Of a stretch of DNA of 64,000 bases, positions 33,901 to 41,442 are shown in pieces. The first letter of the stretch is position 1, and each line of letters opens with the position of its first letter. This DNA comes from DASRQZ01 sp964571275 (GTDB lineage Bacteria > Myxococcota_A > Polyangia > Fen-1088). The notes below the pieces were generated by a model. The model did not search any database. It was not told where the DNA came from and saw only the letters and a program-made list of their open reading frames with translations. The translations under genes were made by a program, and so were the position numbers. The stretch covers positions 1 to 64,000 of the forward strand of contig CAZNCQ010000006.1 in NCBI GenBank assembly GCA_964571275.1, written 5' to 3'.

Positions 33901-35262
33901 GAGCAGAAAGCTCGTCGCCGGGACGCGCCAGCGGCGGCCTTCGATGCGGCTGTCGGCGCTGATGGCGGCGCGGCCGCTGCGAATCTCGACGCCGTCGTTC
34001 CCGTCGGCGTCGCGCGTGATGAACTGATCCCGGCCGTTGATCGCGACGCGACCGAGGCGCGTGTGCGCCGCGCCCGCCAGCCGCCAGCTGCGCGTGAACC
34101 GGCCGGTGATCTGATCGCTGACGGTGTAGCCGCCGCCGTCGAAGTCCAGCCACAGCCGCCGCTGCAGCTGCAGCTGATCGGGACCGGCGTCGCTGTCGCC
34201 GCGCCGCCGTTCTGCCAGGGTCAGCGTCGCGCCCGGCGGTAGCGCGTAGGCGGGCAACAGCTTCCAGTCGTCGGGCAAGGTCGTCTGCGCCGGATCGATC
34301 GCGGGCGCGCCGCCGAGGTCGACCACGCGCAGCTCGGGGCGGCTCTGGAAGACCCAGACCTCCTCGCCTTCCTTCCAGAGACCGTCGGGCCGCGGTCGCG
34401 TCACGCTGTCGCCGGCGGCGGTCCGCCGCGCGATCAGCGTGATGGTCCAGCTGCCGGGTCGGACCTGAAGGCGCACGTGACCATCCGCATCGAAGCGCAA
34501 CGGCAGGTTGCCGACGACCTCTTGCGCCTGGAAGCCCTCCGGCAACGCGCGGCCCAGCATGACCTCGCGGCTCTTGCCCGAGACCGCCAGCTGCAAGCGT
34601 GTGATGAGGTGCAGCGGGACATCGTCGACCAGCTTGCGGTGCACGGAGATGTCGATGCTGTCCGCCTCGGCAACCACCTCCTTGCGGCCGAGAAATACCT
34701 GCCCGCCCTCGTCGCGCACGGGAAAATCGACGCGCCTGCCGTTGACGGTCAGGGCGACCAGACCGGTCTCCGGGAGCACGGCCAGCCCGTCGGGCAGCGC
34801 TTCGTCCCAGGCGAAGCGGCCGGTCACCAGGTGGTGGCCGGCGGCGAGCTCCAGGACGGGATCGCCGTCGTCGCCCGACACGACGGCTGCCGGCTTGCCG
34901 TCGACACGCACGTCCAGCGGCCAGTGCTCGTCGCTGCCGGGCAGCTCGGCCAGCCCCGCGTGGAACACCTCCCACTCCTGCGCAAAGGTGCCGCCCTTGT
35001 CATTGACCGTGAGCGATAGCCGCGCCGGCCAGGCACAGACGCGGTCGTCGTCGTGGCCGTGCAGCTGCGGGCAAGCCAGCTGCTCGTCGCCGTCGCCGTG
35101 CAACACCCATCCCGCCCAGGGCCGCAGCGCCTCCGGCACCGAGTCCGCCGGCCCGGCCGCACGATCCGGCCGGACAGGACGAGCCGCGTGCGCCACGGAT
35201 CCCGTCGCCAGAACGGTGACCAACACGGCCGAGACGCCCAGCGAGCCCCGCGCGTTCGCCAC
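30988..35262 (-). CDS. large exported membrane protein with internal duplication
   Basis: A 1,424-aa protein of unknown function. The start is set at GTG 35262 because GAGGAGG lies 9 nt upstream; the ORF reaches 35307. A signal peptide ends at ATGSVAHA. The N-terminal half is a large beta-rich periplasmic region with an early Cys-x16-Cys (ACPQLH, VCAWP), then VRVDGKPAAV, LELAAGHH and FAWDEALPDGL, followed by membrane helices near residues 480-600. The second half begins after a helix (RAALLVALALLILR) and repeats the same order: PHCAPNCGG, VRVDGKVASAL, LALSPGTF and LPLKPR, ending with helices after about residue 1200. This suggests a tandem duplication of a periplasmic-plus-membrane module. 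No enzyme motif seen. Confidence 0.78.
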   Translation of the reverse strand: MANARGSLGVSAVLVTVLATGSVAHAARPVRPDRAAGPADSVPEALRPWAGWVLHGDGDEQLACPQLHGHDDDRVCAWPARLSLTVNDKGGTFAQEWEVFHAGLAELPGSDEHWPLDVRVDGKPAAVVSGDDGDPVLELAAGHHLVTGRFAWDEALPDGLAVLPETGLVALTVNGRRVDFPVRDEGGQVFLGRKEVVAEADSIDISVHRKLVDDVPLHLITRLQLAVSGKSREVMLGRALPEGFQAQEVVGNLPLRFDADGHVRLQVRPGSWTITLIARRTAAGDSVTRPRPDGLWKEGEEVWVFQSRPELRVVDLGGAPAIDPAQTTLPDDWKLLPAYALPPGATLTLAERRRGDSDAGPDQLQLQRRLWLDFDGGGYTVSDQITGRFTRSWRLAGAAHTRLGRVAINGRDQFITRDADGNDGVEIRSGRAAISADSRIEGRRWRVPATSFLLDFQSVSTTLMIPPGWRLIHAAGADKVTGTWIDRWSLLSFFLLLVTTLAAQRLFGWKLALVALVGIGLSITESDAPGVVWLAVLLGEALARALRTGKLHTLARVYRIAAWIALASVLFPYAVAEVRRGVHPAAEREGPTTERSQVAFFVPEAPAPVPAEAPVATAEGHASAMGALGDLSKEASGSGIGLLAKPKKEVEQSRGSAYAGKAGLLGVDKNLRLSDAVSQKRDVYDPSAVVQTGPGLPTWEWDTASLTFNAPVRQDQELQLWLAPPSVNLALSLARAALLVALALLILRRPMRLGGGWHAARPLLDGAGNRAGILLLLLATTAAATLSGVARAAELTAPSPELLEQLKQRLLEPPHCAPNCGGISRLALDVTPGELQLVLEASAAARTAIPLPGNLKDWVPDQVRVDGKVASALARTDDGTLWLALSPGTFRVEMTGALSPRETIQIALPLKPRFVTARVRGWTLDGLHEDGAADESLKLSRAGGATGTPAPPDAAGAAVSLAPFLRVTRTLHLGLKWEVETVVRRETPTGAPVVIDVPLLPGEAVTTAGVRVDKAKTAVNVSLGPDATETQWRSTLTESAALRLHAAPAFARLWAETWLLDLGATWHATFAGIPPIQRADPDGARIAEWRPWPGEEVRIALGRPAGAGGQTLTIDGGELDVSPGTRMTRSTLSLAIRSSRGTQHTIALAAGAELEGVTLDGQAMPLHLESDGRRIVLPIGPRKQTFAISWREPTPLSPIFRAPAVDVGVPATNIVTQIQLAEAPRWMLWAAGPRLGPAVHIWSIVIVLLVMGWVLGRTRLTPLRWWDWTLLGIGMAQLPLPAAGVVGLFLLAMGWRARHPIAGRAVLYDLSQIVFVGLTVAAVAILFGAIEQGLVSHPDMRVVGNGSNDQLLRWYQDRTGPLLPRPWILSAPLMMYRGAMLAWSLWLALACLRWSRWVWSCLREHGWWRPLRVPRAAPDATPEG

Positions 35263-35400
35263 CAATGAGTGCCTCCTCGTGGTTGAGACAGGAAACCGCG
35301 CCGACACTTTAACCCGCGAGACGCGTCGCCCGCGAGCGATCCGGAGGATTCGACAATCCTCCGACGCGCAGGTTCCGCGGCGGATCGCGCGAACGCCGGG

Positions 35401-36381
35401 TCAGTGACAGCCGCCGGGCAGGCTGACGTAGACCTGCCCGAGCGCCGTCGGCGAGCCGTCGCTGTTCACGAGGCGAGCGTTGGGGATGGGATCGGCGCTG
35501 AACCACGAATAGCGAAAGACGTGCGGGTTGCTTTCCAGGTAAGGGATGGCCGCGCGCATGAACGCCTCCTGATCGGCCGCGGTCTTCGTGCCGTCGCACG
35601 AGAACTCGGTGAGCCAGATCGGCTTGCCGAACTGCTCGAAGCCCTCGAGGCTGCCGCCCGGCTCCAGGTAGTCGACCAGCGACGGCAGATCGCAGTTGTA
35701 CCAGTGGACCGCGATGTGATCGACGCGGCAGCCGGCGCAGGCCGCAAAGAAGTCGCGCAGATACTGATACGGGCTGGTGCCGTTGCATGACGTCGCGGGC
35801 CCGCAGAAGTTCACCGCCGGCGACACGAGGGCGGCGCTGGCGGCGGTCGCCTTGGCTTCCAGCATGGGCCAGTCGGCGGCCGCCTGTTGCGCGGTCAGGT
35901 TCGACTGCGCGTGGAAGTTGGGCTCGTTGAAGCCGAGCAAGTAGCGCGTCAGCGCGGGCAGCGTCGCGTTCAGGTCCATCGAGCCCCAGATCATCGGGTC
36001 GAACTCGAGAGCCGAGCCGGCGCCCGCGACTCGCGGCGACCAGTCGTACCACCAGCCCACCGACGGGAAGAACGCCGCGCCCGGCGCGGTATTTGTCGCG
36101 ATGCCACGCTTGCAGGCCCCGCTGGTGCCGGCCGCGCCGCCGGCGCCGCGGTCACTGGCGCCGTCACTCGGCGCGTCGATGCGAGCGTCGGTGGCGCCGC
36201 TCGCGCCGGCGACGCCACCCGCGCCCGCGTCGTGTCCGCTTTGGCCGCCCGCCGGAGCGCTGCCGCTGGCCTTCCCGCCGGCACCGGCCGCGGTCCCGCT
36301 GTTCGTGCTCGAAGTCGAGCAACCTCCCGCGAGGGCGATCAGCGCGAGCGCTCGCAGCAAGGCCGGCGATACGCGCGGCAT
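35401..36381 (-). CDS. GH128-type glycoside hydrolase lipoprotein
   Basis: A 326-aa exported lipoprotein. The signal peptide ends at Cys21 (lipobox AGGC), and a Gly/Ala/Asp-rich linker extends to about residue 88. The TIM-barrel domain has SVGWWYDWSP, then the acid/base Glu153 in GFNEPN, and the nucleophile Glu259 in WLTEFS, as in GH128 (Asl1-type) beta-1,3-glucanases. It probably degrades fungal or plant beta-glucans at the cell surface (inference). It has the same exported-linker design as the SGNH lipoproteins of this window. Confidence 0.85.
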   Translation of the reverse strand: MPRVSPALLRALALIALAGGCSTSSTNSGTAAGAGGKASGSAPAGGQSGHDAGAGGVAGASGATDARIDAPSDGASDRGAGGAAGTSGACKRGIATNTAPGAAFFPSVGWWYDWSPRVAGAGSALEFDPMIWGSMDLNATLPALTRYLLGFNEPNFHAQSNLTAQQAAADWPMLEAKATAASAALVSPAVNFCGPATSCNGTSPYQYLRDFFAACAGCRVDHIAVHWYNCDLPSLVDYLEPGGSLEGFEQFGKPIWLTEFSCDGTKTAADQEAFMRAAIPYLESNPHVFRYSWFSADPIPNARLVNSDGSPTALGQVYVSLPGGCH

Positions 36382-36512
36382 GCCTCAGGGTACCACCGGC
36401 TCAGGTCACCGGCCACGGTGCCCCCCCATTCGTGTGAGACCTGCTCCCACCGCTCGCACGTGAGCGACCCGCAGCTCACGGATCGGTCGGGCGCGCCGCT
36501 CATCGCGGGAAA

Positions 36513-38636
36513 TCAAAGCAGATCGAGAAACGCGAGCAGTGCGTGCTTCTCCCGGGGAGCGAGGCCAGCGCTCTCGTCCGATGTTCCCTCCGGCGTCTTC
36601 GCGGTGTCGTGCCAGAACGCGCCATCTCCGTAGCGCGCGCGGTCCAGGACCGACGACAGATCCTTTGCCGAGCCGTTGGTGAAATAGGGCCGCTTTTTGT
36701 AGAGACGCCGCAACGACGGGATGCGTGCACCCTCCGGGTGGACGTAAGGCACGACGCCGCTCTTGCTGTACTCGTCCTTGCCCCAGACGATCGGACCGTC
36801 GTGGGCGAACAAGAGTGACTCCCAGCGTTCGAACGGCACGCGCGAATCCGAAACGTCACTGGCCAGGCGCGCCTCGTGGCACGATTCGCAGCGGTCGCGG
36901 AACACGCGCGCGCCGGCCCGCTCGTCGTCGGAGAATGCGCTTCGTCCCAGCGTCGCCGGGTTCGGGCGGTGATTGAACGCGGTCAAGAAACGCATGAACG
37001 CTTCACGAAGGCGTAGGGGTGACAGAAGATCGTCGCCGACGCCCAGCGCCGCGAGCCAGGGCGCGTCGCCCACGCGCAGGCCGAACCACGGGTCGTGGCC
37101 GCTGCGCGCGTTGGCCACGCGGAACTCGTTGAATGCCACCGAGACCAGGTCCGGATCCAGCGCGCGCGAGAAGTGAGGGCGGTTGTTGAACAGACCGAGC
37201 AGCGGCTTGGTGACGGCGTGAACGTCGCCGCGGCCGGTGTGATGGGTCCGCCCGTCGGCGTAACCCTCGAAATGACAGGTTTCGCACGTGAAGCGGCTCA
37301 GCGGTCCATCCGAGCGGCCCCAGGGCGCCATCAACGTCGTGAAGATCAGCGCCTCGCCCAGGCGAAGCGCCGGATCGCGGGGCGCCGCCCCAGGGATCGG
37401 AACAATCACCGGTTTGGCGCCGGGCCGCGCGACCTCGACCCACGCGTCGAGCAGCGGATCGGCGAAGATCAGCGCGCCGTCCGAGCGTTCGACGACGTCG
37501 TTGGTGCCAGGAACGAGCTCGGTGATGGTCTCACCGGCGGGGACCGGCCCATCGAGGTTCATCTCGAGCAGCTTGTCGGTTCCGTAGCCGGACACGCGCG
37601 CGGTGGCTCCCGAGAAGAGCAACACCTTGGGCACGACCACGCCGCGCTCGCCGAGGTTGACGGCCGCTCTCCGTGTCGCGCGCCGGGCGCCGAGATCGAC
37701 GTCGTAAAGATAGAGGAAGGAATCGACATAGCCGAACGCGCCGATGGTCCGATCGAGCGGATGATCCTCGGCCGAGCCGATCCCGATCAGCAAGCCCCGG
37801 CGGCTCTCCCGGGCGGCGAACGACCAGATGGGACCGTCGAGAACGATGCGAATGGGAGGCTCGTCGGCAGCCCCGCCCAGCGGATTCAGCCGCTGGATCA
37901 CCAGGGCGTGATCGAGCAAGCAGTCGACGATCAGGCGATCGCCGACGCGCGCCATGCGCACCGGTCCATGGCCAACGGCGAGGTCGTGCCGGCGCCCAAA
38001 GGCCAGCCGGTCGCGCACCGAGGCATCGACTTGCAGAGCCACCAGCCTGCCCCGCTGCTCCTCGATGAGATAGACCCAGCCGCCAGGACCGAAGGTGATG
38101 CCGCGGATGGCGCGGACGCCTTCAATCACGGCGGTGCCCGCCGGCGAGAGCCGCGCGCCATCCCAGCGAAAGCGCGCGACCTCCGTCGCAAGCTCGCCCG
38201 CGACCAGCACGACGTCGCCGGCCACCGCCAGCGCAACGGGCGATCGCGGAGCGGGCAGTCGCTGGATCTCGCGCAACGACCGATCCAGGACGACGACGGC
38301 GTCACTCCCTCTCAGGATTCCCACCAGGAACCCCGAGCTCGCGATCTCCTTCACTGTGTAGGGATCGGGACCGCTGGCGCGATCCCACGTCACCGGGTTT
38401 GCAAAGTCGGCTTTCGCGCGCGCGCCCTCGTCGAGCGCGTGAAGCTCCTTGTCGGCCTCGGCGATCTCACGGTCGTGAGCGGCGGAACCGGCGGGCGCGT
38501 GCGGGCGTCGGTTCCGGCCGGTCATCCAACCGGTCATCACGCCGGTGATCAAGCCGGTCTTGGCCAACGCCACGGCGACAATTCCCGCAGCGAGACCGAC
38601 GTACAGGACCGACCGTGCGGGCCGCATCATCTGCAC
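36513..38636 (-). CDS. exported propeller plus di-haem cytochrome c protein
   Basis: A 707-aa protein with an N-terminal signal/anchor helix (residues 9-30), a beta-propeller of about 370 residues (repeated VVLD, VALAVAGDVVLVAG and GVRAIRGI blocks), and a C-terminal cytochrome domain. Two haem-binding sites are seen: CETCH at 451-455 and CESCH at 583-587. The cytochrome part has GEALIFTTLMAPWG and HPEGARIPSLRRLYKKRPYFTNGSAKDL, like di-haem cytochrome c peroxidase/MauG relatives. Possible function: peroxide reduction or oxidative modification of a partner (known for the superfamily), with the propeller for binding. The first haem could have a different distal ligand. No partner gene is adjacent. 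Confidence 0.85.
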   Translation of the reverse strand: MQMMRPARSVLYVGLAAGIVAVALAKTGLITGVMTGWMTGRNRRPHAPAGSAAHDREIAEADKELHALDEGARAKADFANPVTWDRASGPDPYTVKEIASSGFLVGILRGSDAVVVLDRSLREIQRLPAPRSPVALAVAGDVVLVAGELATEVARFRWDGARLSPAGTAVIEGVRAIRGITFGPGGWVYLIEEQRGRLVALQVDASVRDRLAFGRRHDLAVGHGPVRMARVGDRLIVDCLLDHALVIQRLNPLGGAADEPPIRIVLDGPIWSFAARESRRGLLIGIGSAEDHPLDRTIGAFGYVDSFLYLYDVDLGARRATRRAAVNLGERGVVVPKVLLFSGATARVSGYGTDKLLEMNLDGPVPAGETITELVPGTNDVVERSDGALIFADPLLDAWVEVARPGAKPVIVPIPGAAPRDPALRLGEALIFTTLMAPWGRSDGPLSRFTCETCHFEGYADGRTHHTGRGDVHAVTKPLLGLFNNRPHFSRALDPDLVSVAFNEFRVANARSGHDPWFGLRVGDAPWLAALGVGDDLLSPLRLREAFMRFLTAFNHRPNPATLGRSAFSDDERAGARVFRDRCESCHEARLASDVSDSRVPFERWESLLFAHDGPIVWGKDEYSKSGVVPYVHPEGARIPSLRRLYKKRPYFTNGSAKDLSSVLDRARYGDGAFWHDTAKTPEGTSDESAGLAPREKHALLAFLDLL

Positions 38637-38705
38637 CGCGCCAGCCTAGCGCGAATGTGTGGTTCGGGTGTAAGTACGTCGCCAGGCACGAAAGGAGAGA
38701 CGCTG

Positions 38706-38882
38706 ATGAAGAAGCGAACCTTGATTGGGGCCATTGCCGGGTGCGCCCTGCTGGTGTTCGGACTTGCCGAGTGTGACATGGGCTCGTCATCGAGCTCGGC
38801 GCTCGACAGCACCTGCGACGCGGGACCGGACGCGACCTGCACCCCGGTGACGAGCGATCCCGGACCGTCGTCGGGCTGGTGA
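38706..38882 (+). CDS. 58-aa exported peptide, possible lipoprotein
   Basis: A small protein with a strong signal: MKKRTLIGAIAGCALLVFGLAEC, then Ser-rich and Cys-containing tail (DSTCDAGPDATCTP). GAAAGGAGAGACGCTG gives a good ribosome-binding site. The Cys at the end of the hydrophobic core has Glu at -1, so it is not a classical lipobox. The two remaining Cys could form a disulfide. Function unknown; too small for a family call. It is divergent from the di-haem gene. Confidence 0.6.
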   Translation: MKKRTLIGAIAGCALLVFGLAECDMGSSSSSALDSTCDAGPDATCTPVTSDPGPSSGW

Positions 38883-39074
38883 GCCCGCCGCAGGAATCGG
38901 CCAATAAACATTCGCTTTTATTCAGCAAACTGTTTTTGCGCCACCACGTAAAGCGCCCGCTGGGCGTGTGCGCTTGCAGCAGCGCGATCCGCCAACGCCT
39001 TGTACTGACACGCAAAATAAGTAACTAAAATTACCCTATTGACGCGCACTAAGGATTACCTACATCCTAGGCGT
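38883..39074. promoter_or_regulatory. AT-richer regulatory region upstream of PhaR-like gene
   Basis: This stretch is visibly poorer in GC than its surroundings. A candidate sigma70-type pair is TTGACG at 39039-39044 with TACATC at 39061-39066 (16-bp spacing), which would put the transcript start next to the ATG at 39075 and so predict a leaderless or near-leaderless message. A CGCCC-GCT-GGGCG hairpin lies near 38955. These are reading-by-eye predictions only. Confidence 0.35.
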
Positions 39075-39341
39075 ATGACCACCGCACGCACCATCAAGCG
39101 CTACGCGAACCGCAAACTCTACGACACCCGCGACAGCCGGTACGTCACTCTCGAGCACATCGCGGCAATGGTCCGCGCTGGAGACGACATCCGGGTTGTC
39201 GACAACACCACCCAGGCTGATCTGACCACCGCCACCTTGGCCCAGATCATCTTCGAGGAGGAGAAGGCGACGCCCCGGCTGTCCCTCGCCGGCCTGCGCG
39301 AGATCATCCAGGGCGCGACGCTCTCGATTCCCAGCGTTTGA
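39075..39341 (+). CDS. stand-alone PHA/PHB-type DNA-binding domain (PhaR-like)
   Basis: An 88-aa protein. The conserved block RTIKRYANRKLYDTRDSRYVTLEHIAAMV is the N-terminal DNA-binding domain of polyhydroxyalkanoate synthesis repressors (PhaR). Full PhaR proteins are about 180 aa and carry a C-terminal region for binding PHA granules; here only the DNA-binding domain plus a short helix remains. No PHA synthase or phasin gene is nearby. It could be an orphan regulator of an unrelated target. The start at 39075 is the first Met before the conserved domain; 39039 also is in frame. Confidence 0.85.
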   Translation: MTTARTIKRYANRKLYDTRDSRYVTLEHIAAMVRAGDDIRVVDNTTQADLTTATLAQIIFEEEKATPRLSLAGLREIIQGATLSIPSV

Positions 39342-39346
39342 CCCAC

Positions 39347-39391
39347 GGACGATGCCCGGCATCGATCTCGAATCGCCGCCGGGCATCGTCC
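39347..39391. terminator. perfect 14-bp inverted repeat, bidirectional terminator
   Basis: GGACGATGCCCGGC (39347-39360) and GCCGGGCATCGTCC (39378-39391) are exact reverse complements around a 17-nt loop. It lies between the convergent PhaR-like gene (stop 39341) and the oligoendopeptidase gene (stop 39430), the usual place for a bidirectional terminator. Confidence 0.7.
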
Positions 39392-39429
39392 GGTTCTCTC
39401 GATTGCCCTGACCGGCCGCGGCCGGAGCG

Positions 39430-41313
39430 TCACTTCTTGCGCTGCAGGATGTGCTCGATCTCGTCCATGGTCGCGTTCATCTCGGCGATCGCCGAGTCGA
39501 ACGGCACTGACGTGGTCATGTCGACACCGGCGTCTTTCAACAGGTCGATGGCGTACTTCGAGCTGCCCGCCGAGAGCATCTGCAAGTAGGCGTCGCGCCG
39601 CGCGGTCTTGCCAGCCCGCGCCTCCTCGCGCACGGCGCGCGCCAGCGCCGTCGAGGCGACCATGCTCGTGGCGTACTGGTAGACGTAGAAGTTGTAGTAA
39701 AAGTGGGGCACGTACGCCCACTCGGTCGCGAGCACCTCGTCGACCTGGCAGACCTTCTGCGCGTGGCCGTAGTAGAAGCGCGCGAGCTCGAGATAGCGCT
39801 TCGACAGGTTCTCGCCGGTCAGCGGCTCGCCCCGCTCCGCCTGCTCGTGAAAGCCGAGCTCGAACTCGGCGAACTGGGTCTGACGGAACAACGTCGTGCG
39901 CAACCCGTCGAGCAGCGTGCCCAGCAGAGACAGCCGGGTCGCGTCGTCCTTGGCGCGGTCGAGCATGTAGTGAATCAGCAAGTTCTCGTTGAAGGTCGAG
40001 GCGACCTCGGCGACGAAGATCGGGTAGTCGGCGGTGGCGTACGGCTGCGCGCCGTGCGACAGGAAGGTGTGCATCGAGTGCCCCGACTCGTGCGCCAGCG
40101 TGGTCAGATCTTCATAGCGGCCGTTGAAGTTGAGCAGCTGGAACGGGTGCACGCCGTAGACGCCCGTCGAGTACGCGCCCGATCGCTTGCCGGCCGACGG
40201 CAGGTAGTCGGTCCAGCGGCTCTCGAACCCCTTGCGCAGGGCCTCGGTGTACGCCGTGCCCAGCGGCGCCAGCGCCTCGAGCGTGATCGCGCGCGCCTCG
40301 TCGGGGCCAAAGCGCATGTCGACGCTCGCGACCAGCGGCACGTACAGGTCCTGATAGTGGAGCTCGTCGAGGCCGAGCATGCGTTTGCGCAGCGTCAGGT
40401 AGCGGTGCAGCGTCGGCAGGCTGCGGTGCACGTCGGCCAGCAGCTGCTTGTAGACGGCGACCGGGATGTTGTCCTGGAACAGCGCCGCCTCGAGCGTCGA
40501 CCCGAAGTGCCGGACGCGCATCTCGAAGAGGTGCGCCTTCACCGCGGAGGCCAGCGTCACGCCCATGGTGCGCTCGTAGGTCTTGAGCGCGCCGAAGAAC
40601 GCCGCGAACACCTTGTCACGATCGGCGCGGGCACGATCCTGCCGGTGCAGCGTGAACGCCGCGGGGTCCAGGCGCACCGACTCGCCCGTCGAGAGCTTGA
40701 GCGTCGGATACGGCAAGTCGGCGTTGGACAGGACGCCGTGCACCTCGCTCCCGGCGCTCTCCAGGTCGGCCGCCTCGGCGGCGATCTTCTCCTCGGCGGC
40801 GGTCAGCGTGTGCGGCTTGCGCCGCAGCGTCTCCTCCAGATAGACGCGGTACGGAGCCAGCCTGGGCTCGTCGGCGACGAACTTGCGCACGCGCGCCGGG
40901 TCCATCGCCAGGATCTCCGGCCGCACCCACGAGCAGGCCGCGCCAAACGCGGTTGCCAGCTCCTGCGCGCCCTGCTTCATCTCGCGCGGGCGCCCCGCGC
41001 GCACGTCCTCGTCGGACAGGCCGTTCGCGTAGACCAGAAGCCGCGACAGGTCTCGATCCAGATCGAACATCAGCTGCAGACCGCCCAGCAGCTCCTTGGG
41101 CGACTTGCCCAGGTGCCCCCGATGATTGCCGAGCTCGGGCAGCCGCTTCTGGATCGTGTCCTTGGCCGCGGTCCACGCCGCCTCCGACGGGTAGAGATCC
41201 CCCAGGTTCCACCTGTACTTGTCGGGGATCTCCGAGCGGTCCCCGGCCGCGATCGCGCCTGCCGTCATGCCGATGCCTCCGAGGCACACGAGTATCAGCC
41301 GCCGATAGCCCAT
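39430..41313 (-). CDS. pepF: oligoendopeptidase F, exported
   Basis: A 627-aa M3-family metallopeptidase. The zinc site HESGH is at His408 to His412 (LTTLAHESGHSMHTF), with the third ligand expected in the downstream ENLLIHYMLDRAKDD or FVAEVASTFNE region; both family blocks are present. The N terminus has an export signal (hydrophobic MGYRRLILVCLGGIGMTAGA), whereas PepF is usually cytoplasmic, so this copy probably works in the periplasm or outside, hydrolysing short peptides. Length is close to the usual 600 aa. Confidence 0.9.
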   Translation of the reverse strand: MGYRRLILVCLGGIGMTAGAIAAGDRSEIPDKYRWNLGDLYPSEAAWTAAKDTIQKRLPELGNHRGHLGKSPKELLGGLQLMFDLDRDLSRLLVYANGLSDEDVRAGRPREMKQGAQELATAFGAACSWVRPEILAMDPARVRKFVADEPRLAPYRVYLEETLRRKPHTLTAAEEKIAAEAADLESAGSEVHGVLSNADLPYPTLKLSTGESVRLDPAAFTLHRQDRARADRDKVFAAFFGALKTYERTMGVTLASAVKAHLFEMRVRHFGSTLEAALFQDNIPVAVYKQLLADVHRSLPTLHRYLTLRKRMLGLDELHYQDLYVPLVASVDMRFGPDEARAITLEALAPLGTAYTEALRKGFESRWTDYLPSAGKRSGAYSTGVYGVHPFQLLNFNGRYEDLTTLAHESGHSMHTFLSHGAQPYATADYPIFVAEVASTFNENLLIHYMLDRAKDDATRLSLLGTLLDGLRTTLFRQTQFAEFELGFHEQAERGEPLTGENLSKRYLELARFYYGHAQKVCQVDEVLATEWAYVPHFYYNFYVYQYATSMVASTALARAVREEARAGKTARRDAYLQMLSAGSSKYAIDLLKDAGVDMTTSVPFDSAIAEMNATMDEIEHILQRKK

Positions 41314-41442
41314 GAGCCCGAGGGAAACTAACGGCAGATCGCCCGGCGATCAACCCGGCGCCGTCGATTGCCGTGCGTGGCGCCGGGCGTGCGCGCCCGC
41401 GAATCGGTTGCAGGCGCGCGCGAAATATGGCACGAGCGCACG

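Noticed and set aside
31252..34242. 996-aa plus-strand open frame antisense to the 1,424-aa gene
   Set aside because: It is rich in Arg, Gln, His and Pro with no domain, which is the usual antisense shadow of GC-rich coding DNA. The minus-strand gene has a signal peptide and a good ribosome-binding site.
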